Shown here: positions 52,860 to 54,058 of the stretch, in pieces | How positions within the stretch are numbered: the stretch's first letter is position 1 | How the letters are laid out: every line of letters begins with the position of its first letter | Assembly: GCA_002729725.1 (NCBI GenBank) | Contig: PBYS01000070.1 | Span: 1 to 54,058 of the forward strand | From: Puniceicoccaceae bacterium | GTDB taxonomy: Bacteria > Verrucomicrobiota > Verrucomicrobiia > Opitutales > Coraliomargaritaceae | DNA: 54,058 nt | Direction of reading: 5' to 3' | Program-made: the position numbers and the translations under genes | Notes under the pieces: generated by a model | Seen by the model: the letters and a program-made list of their open reading frames with translations, nothing else | What the model was told of the DNA's origin: nothing | The model's database searches: none

Positions 52860-53171
52860 TCGGGTATCAAAGCTTCAATAAAGAAATATGGTTCTAATTT
52901 GAGAGTGTTGACTTTAGAAGCAAATGTTTCCGACCCAGTCGCGCCAACAGGAACAAGTATCATTGCTGCGGTAGATTATGAGATGTCTGTTTTGCTCTGT
53001 AAATCCGATGGAGACTGGATTAAGGCTGCGAGAGGTAATCATGATTCCTTTCCATCATACTTGTTTTTTGAAGGCTCTAACCTTCTTTCGTCGCACGATG
53101 CTAGCTCAAATACTCCGTTAGGGCTTATTGGACCAGGTAATGATATAAAGTGGGGATGGACAAAATTTTAA
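52860..53171 (+). pseudogene. Gene fragment right of the transposon
   Basis: An open frame resumes with GIKASIKKYGSNLRVLTLEAN and ends in NDIKWGWTKF at 53171. It has no good start codon (a TTG at 52899 is the first option) and is cut at its 5' end by the transposon and tandem repeats. It could be the lost tail of the metallo-beta-lactamase gene or of another gene. I see no known domain. Its end overlaps the start of the lipoprotein gene by 22 bases. Confidence 0.5.
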
Positions 53172-53623
53172 CTAAGCTAATTGCATCGATGTGCTGTCTT
53201 TTCGCTGTCTCATGTGTCTCTCGCGTGGAAACTGTTGAGCACCATGTTCCAAAAGGATACGAAGGTTGGATATTGATTTTATTTGAAGGAAAGCCAGAGC
53301 AGAGAAAGATGGATGACCCTGATTTGGTGTATTTTTATGATGAAGCAGGCATTGCAATAGAACCGAACAGAATCACATACGATTGGAGGAAAGATAAGTT
53401 CTATTACATTGCGAAAGAGGGAGATGGAATTCCTGTGGAAGGTGAAATTGAGACTAGTGGTTCTCGGTATTACAGAGAGCTAAATAACACTTACTATTTT
53501 ATCTCTGGATGGGTTGGAAAGAAGCCTTCTAGTGGGCGCGCTGAGCATTTAAATGCGGCCATTTTAAGGGCAGAGGGCAACGAGACGGAGTCAGGCCAAG
53601 AAACCATAAATCCTAATCCTTGA
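53150..53623 (+). CDS. Small lipoprotein, DUF6843-like
   Basis: The 157-residue protein has a signal peptide (MDKILTKLIASMCCLFAVSC) with a lipobox-like FAVSC. A beta-rich domain opens VPKGYEGWILILFEGKP and continues with LVYFYDEAGIAI, which resembles DUF6843 proteins. The start may be ATG 53156 rather than 53150. The function is unknown. It overlaps the fragment upstream and stands at the end of the island region in this window. Confidence 0.55.
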   Translation: MGMDKILTKLIASMCCLFAVSCVSRVETVEHHVPKGYEGWILILFEGKPEQRKMDDPDLVYFYDEAGIAIEPNRITYDWRKDKFYYIAKEGDGIPVEGEIETSGSRYYRELNNTYYFISGWVGKKPSSGRAEHLNAAILRAEGNETESGQETINPNP

Positions 53624-53818
53624 CCGTTGCTCAATGGGAACCGATGGGGACTGAAAAAGATGTCATGTCGTTATGTTTGCAATTTACCCAACACAGCAAC
53701 GGAGACTGAAAAGGGGGCGGCCCAATGTTTCATGATTTTAGCCGCCTCTCCTCGGGTCAACGCCGCAACGGGCAACAGGCCTCCACTCGCCTCGCGGCTC
53801 TTCACAGGCAAATCGACC
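53624..53818. other. Non-coding stretch with a small GGCGGC/GCCGCC hairpin
   Basis: No supported gene is seen. GGCGGC at 53716-53721 and GCCGCC at 53741-53746 can pair across a 19-base loop. Open frames here have poor starts and composition unlike the neighbours. Confidence 0.4.
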
Positions 53819-54034
53819 GTCCCGCCGCCGCCCCGCCTCTGGTCACCCCCTGGTTTTGTAGGTTTAGACGTTCTCCCCGCCCTAGGGATCTTATGCCTAG
53901 TTTTCCCTTTATCGCCTCACTCGCACTGTTCCAGTGCTCAAACAGTGAGGCGGGGAAGAACTAGACATAAGATACCTAGGGCTGTCGTCCAGCAAGTCAG
54001 CAGGGGGCTCCCGACGGCGGGGCGGTGGCGGGAC
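53819..54034. repeat. 216-bp fold-back (imperfect palindrome)
   Basis: The arms pair in four nested blocks. GTCCCGCCGCCGCCCCGCC (53819-53837) pairs with 54016-54034 at 18/19. CCCCCTG (53846-53852) pairs with 54001-54007. A 29-base block at 53879-53907 with CTAGG and ATCTTATG pairs with 53953-53982. CGCCTCACT (53913-53921) pairs with 53944-53952. The apex is GCACTG-TTC-CAGTGC (53923-53937). No coding sense is seen. It may be a MITE-like element, a structured RNA or a recombination site. Confidence 0.8.
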
Positions 54035-54058
54035 TAGCGCGTCTACGTTCGAAGCCGC

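Noticed and set aside
53819..54034. Integron attC site
   Set aside because: The fold-back lacks the GTTRRRY/RYYYAAC core sites, and no integrase is seen.
53627..54037. Possible 136-residue gene at the window's end
   Set aside because: It runs through the fold-back sequence, has a poor start and low-complexity Pro/Arg-rich product, so it is taken as a chance open frame.

Overview
The window reads as a chromosomal segment from a Verrucomicrobiota bacterium, most likely an Opitutae/Puniceicoccales relative. This is judged from the gene mix (ELM1-type glycosyltransferase, SWIM-SNF2 helicase, short RecQ, GspF-like protein), moderate to high GC, and the near absence of strong Shine-Dalgarno sequences. 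No 16S gene or other marker fixes the taxon, so this is an inference.

Region 1 (about 1-14.8 kb) is a surface-polysaccharide locus. It holds at least eight glycosyltransferases of different folds (GT-A, GT4/GT-B, GT11-like, GT-D, CgeB-like, ELM1-like), a CMP-sugar synthetase of the NeuA type, a complete glucarate-dehydratase-type enolase, a zinc-type alcohol dehydrogenase and a YrbL-like kinase fold. The genes sit in short transcription units that switch strand several times, as is usual for O-antigen or exopolysaccharide loci built from transferred pieces.

Region 2 (14.8-26.3 kb) is backbone-like: a SWIM/SNF2 helicase, a convergent RecQ, a SpoIIAA-like protein, a short GspF-like membrane protein divergent from a GT39-type membrane glycosyltransferase, a P1B-4 metal ATPase preceded by a perfect PerR-box-like palindrome, and a DUF456 membrane protein.

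Region 3 (26.3-31.5 kb) is an arsenic island. One tightly coupled operon encodes arsR-arsD-arsA-acr3. A second ArsR with a vicinal cysteine pair is divergent from an ArsP-type permease, and two matching inverted repeats lie between them. lysS and tRNA-Asn(GTT) follow as housekeeping genes.

Region 4 (33.2-54.1 kb) looks like a defence island starting at tRNA-Asn. A degenerate copy of the tRNA 3' half lies just downstream of the intact gene. Next come a LysR regulator, divergent hsdR, an AlbA/ATP-binding protein, hsdM, hsdS, and an unrecognised 1268-residue protein ending in a PD-(D/E)XK nuclease. These are followed by a truncated remnant of an ATPase gene, a second AlbA-type protein, an intact DUF3696-type AAA ATPase coupled to a PLD-like protein, and a metallo-beta-lactamase-fold protein interrupted by a Y1 (RAYT-type) transposon with perfect inverted ends. 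A 28-bp palindromic element (22/28 identical) occurs both at the LysR start codon and upstream of the metallo-beta-lactamase gene, 16.4 kb apart, which suggests one regulator for the whole island. The window ends with a gene fragment, a small lipoprotein and a 216-bp fold-back sequence.

The best candidates for an undescribed system are the large nuclease gene in the hsd operon and the ATPase/PLD-like pair, together with the proposed shared operator.
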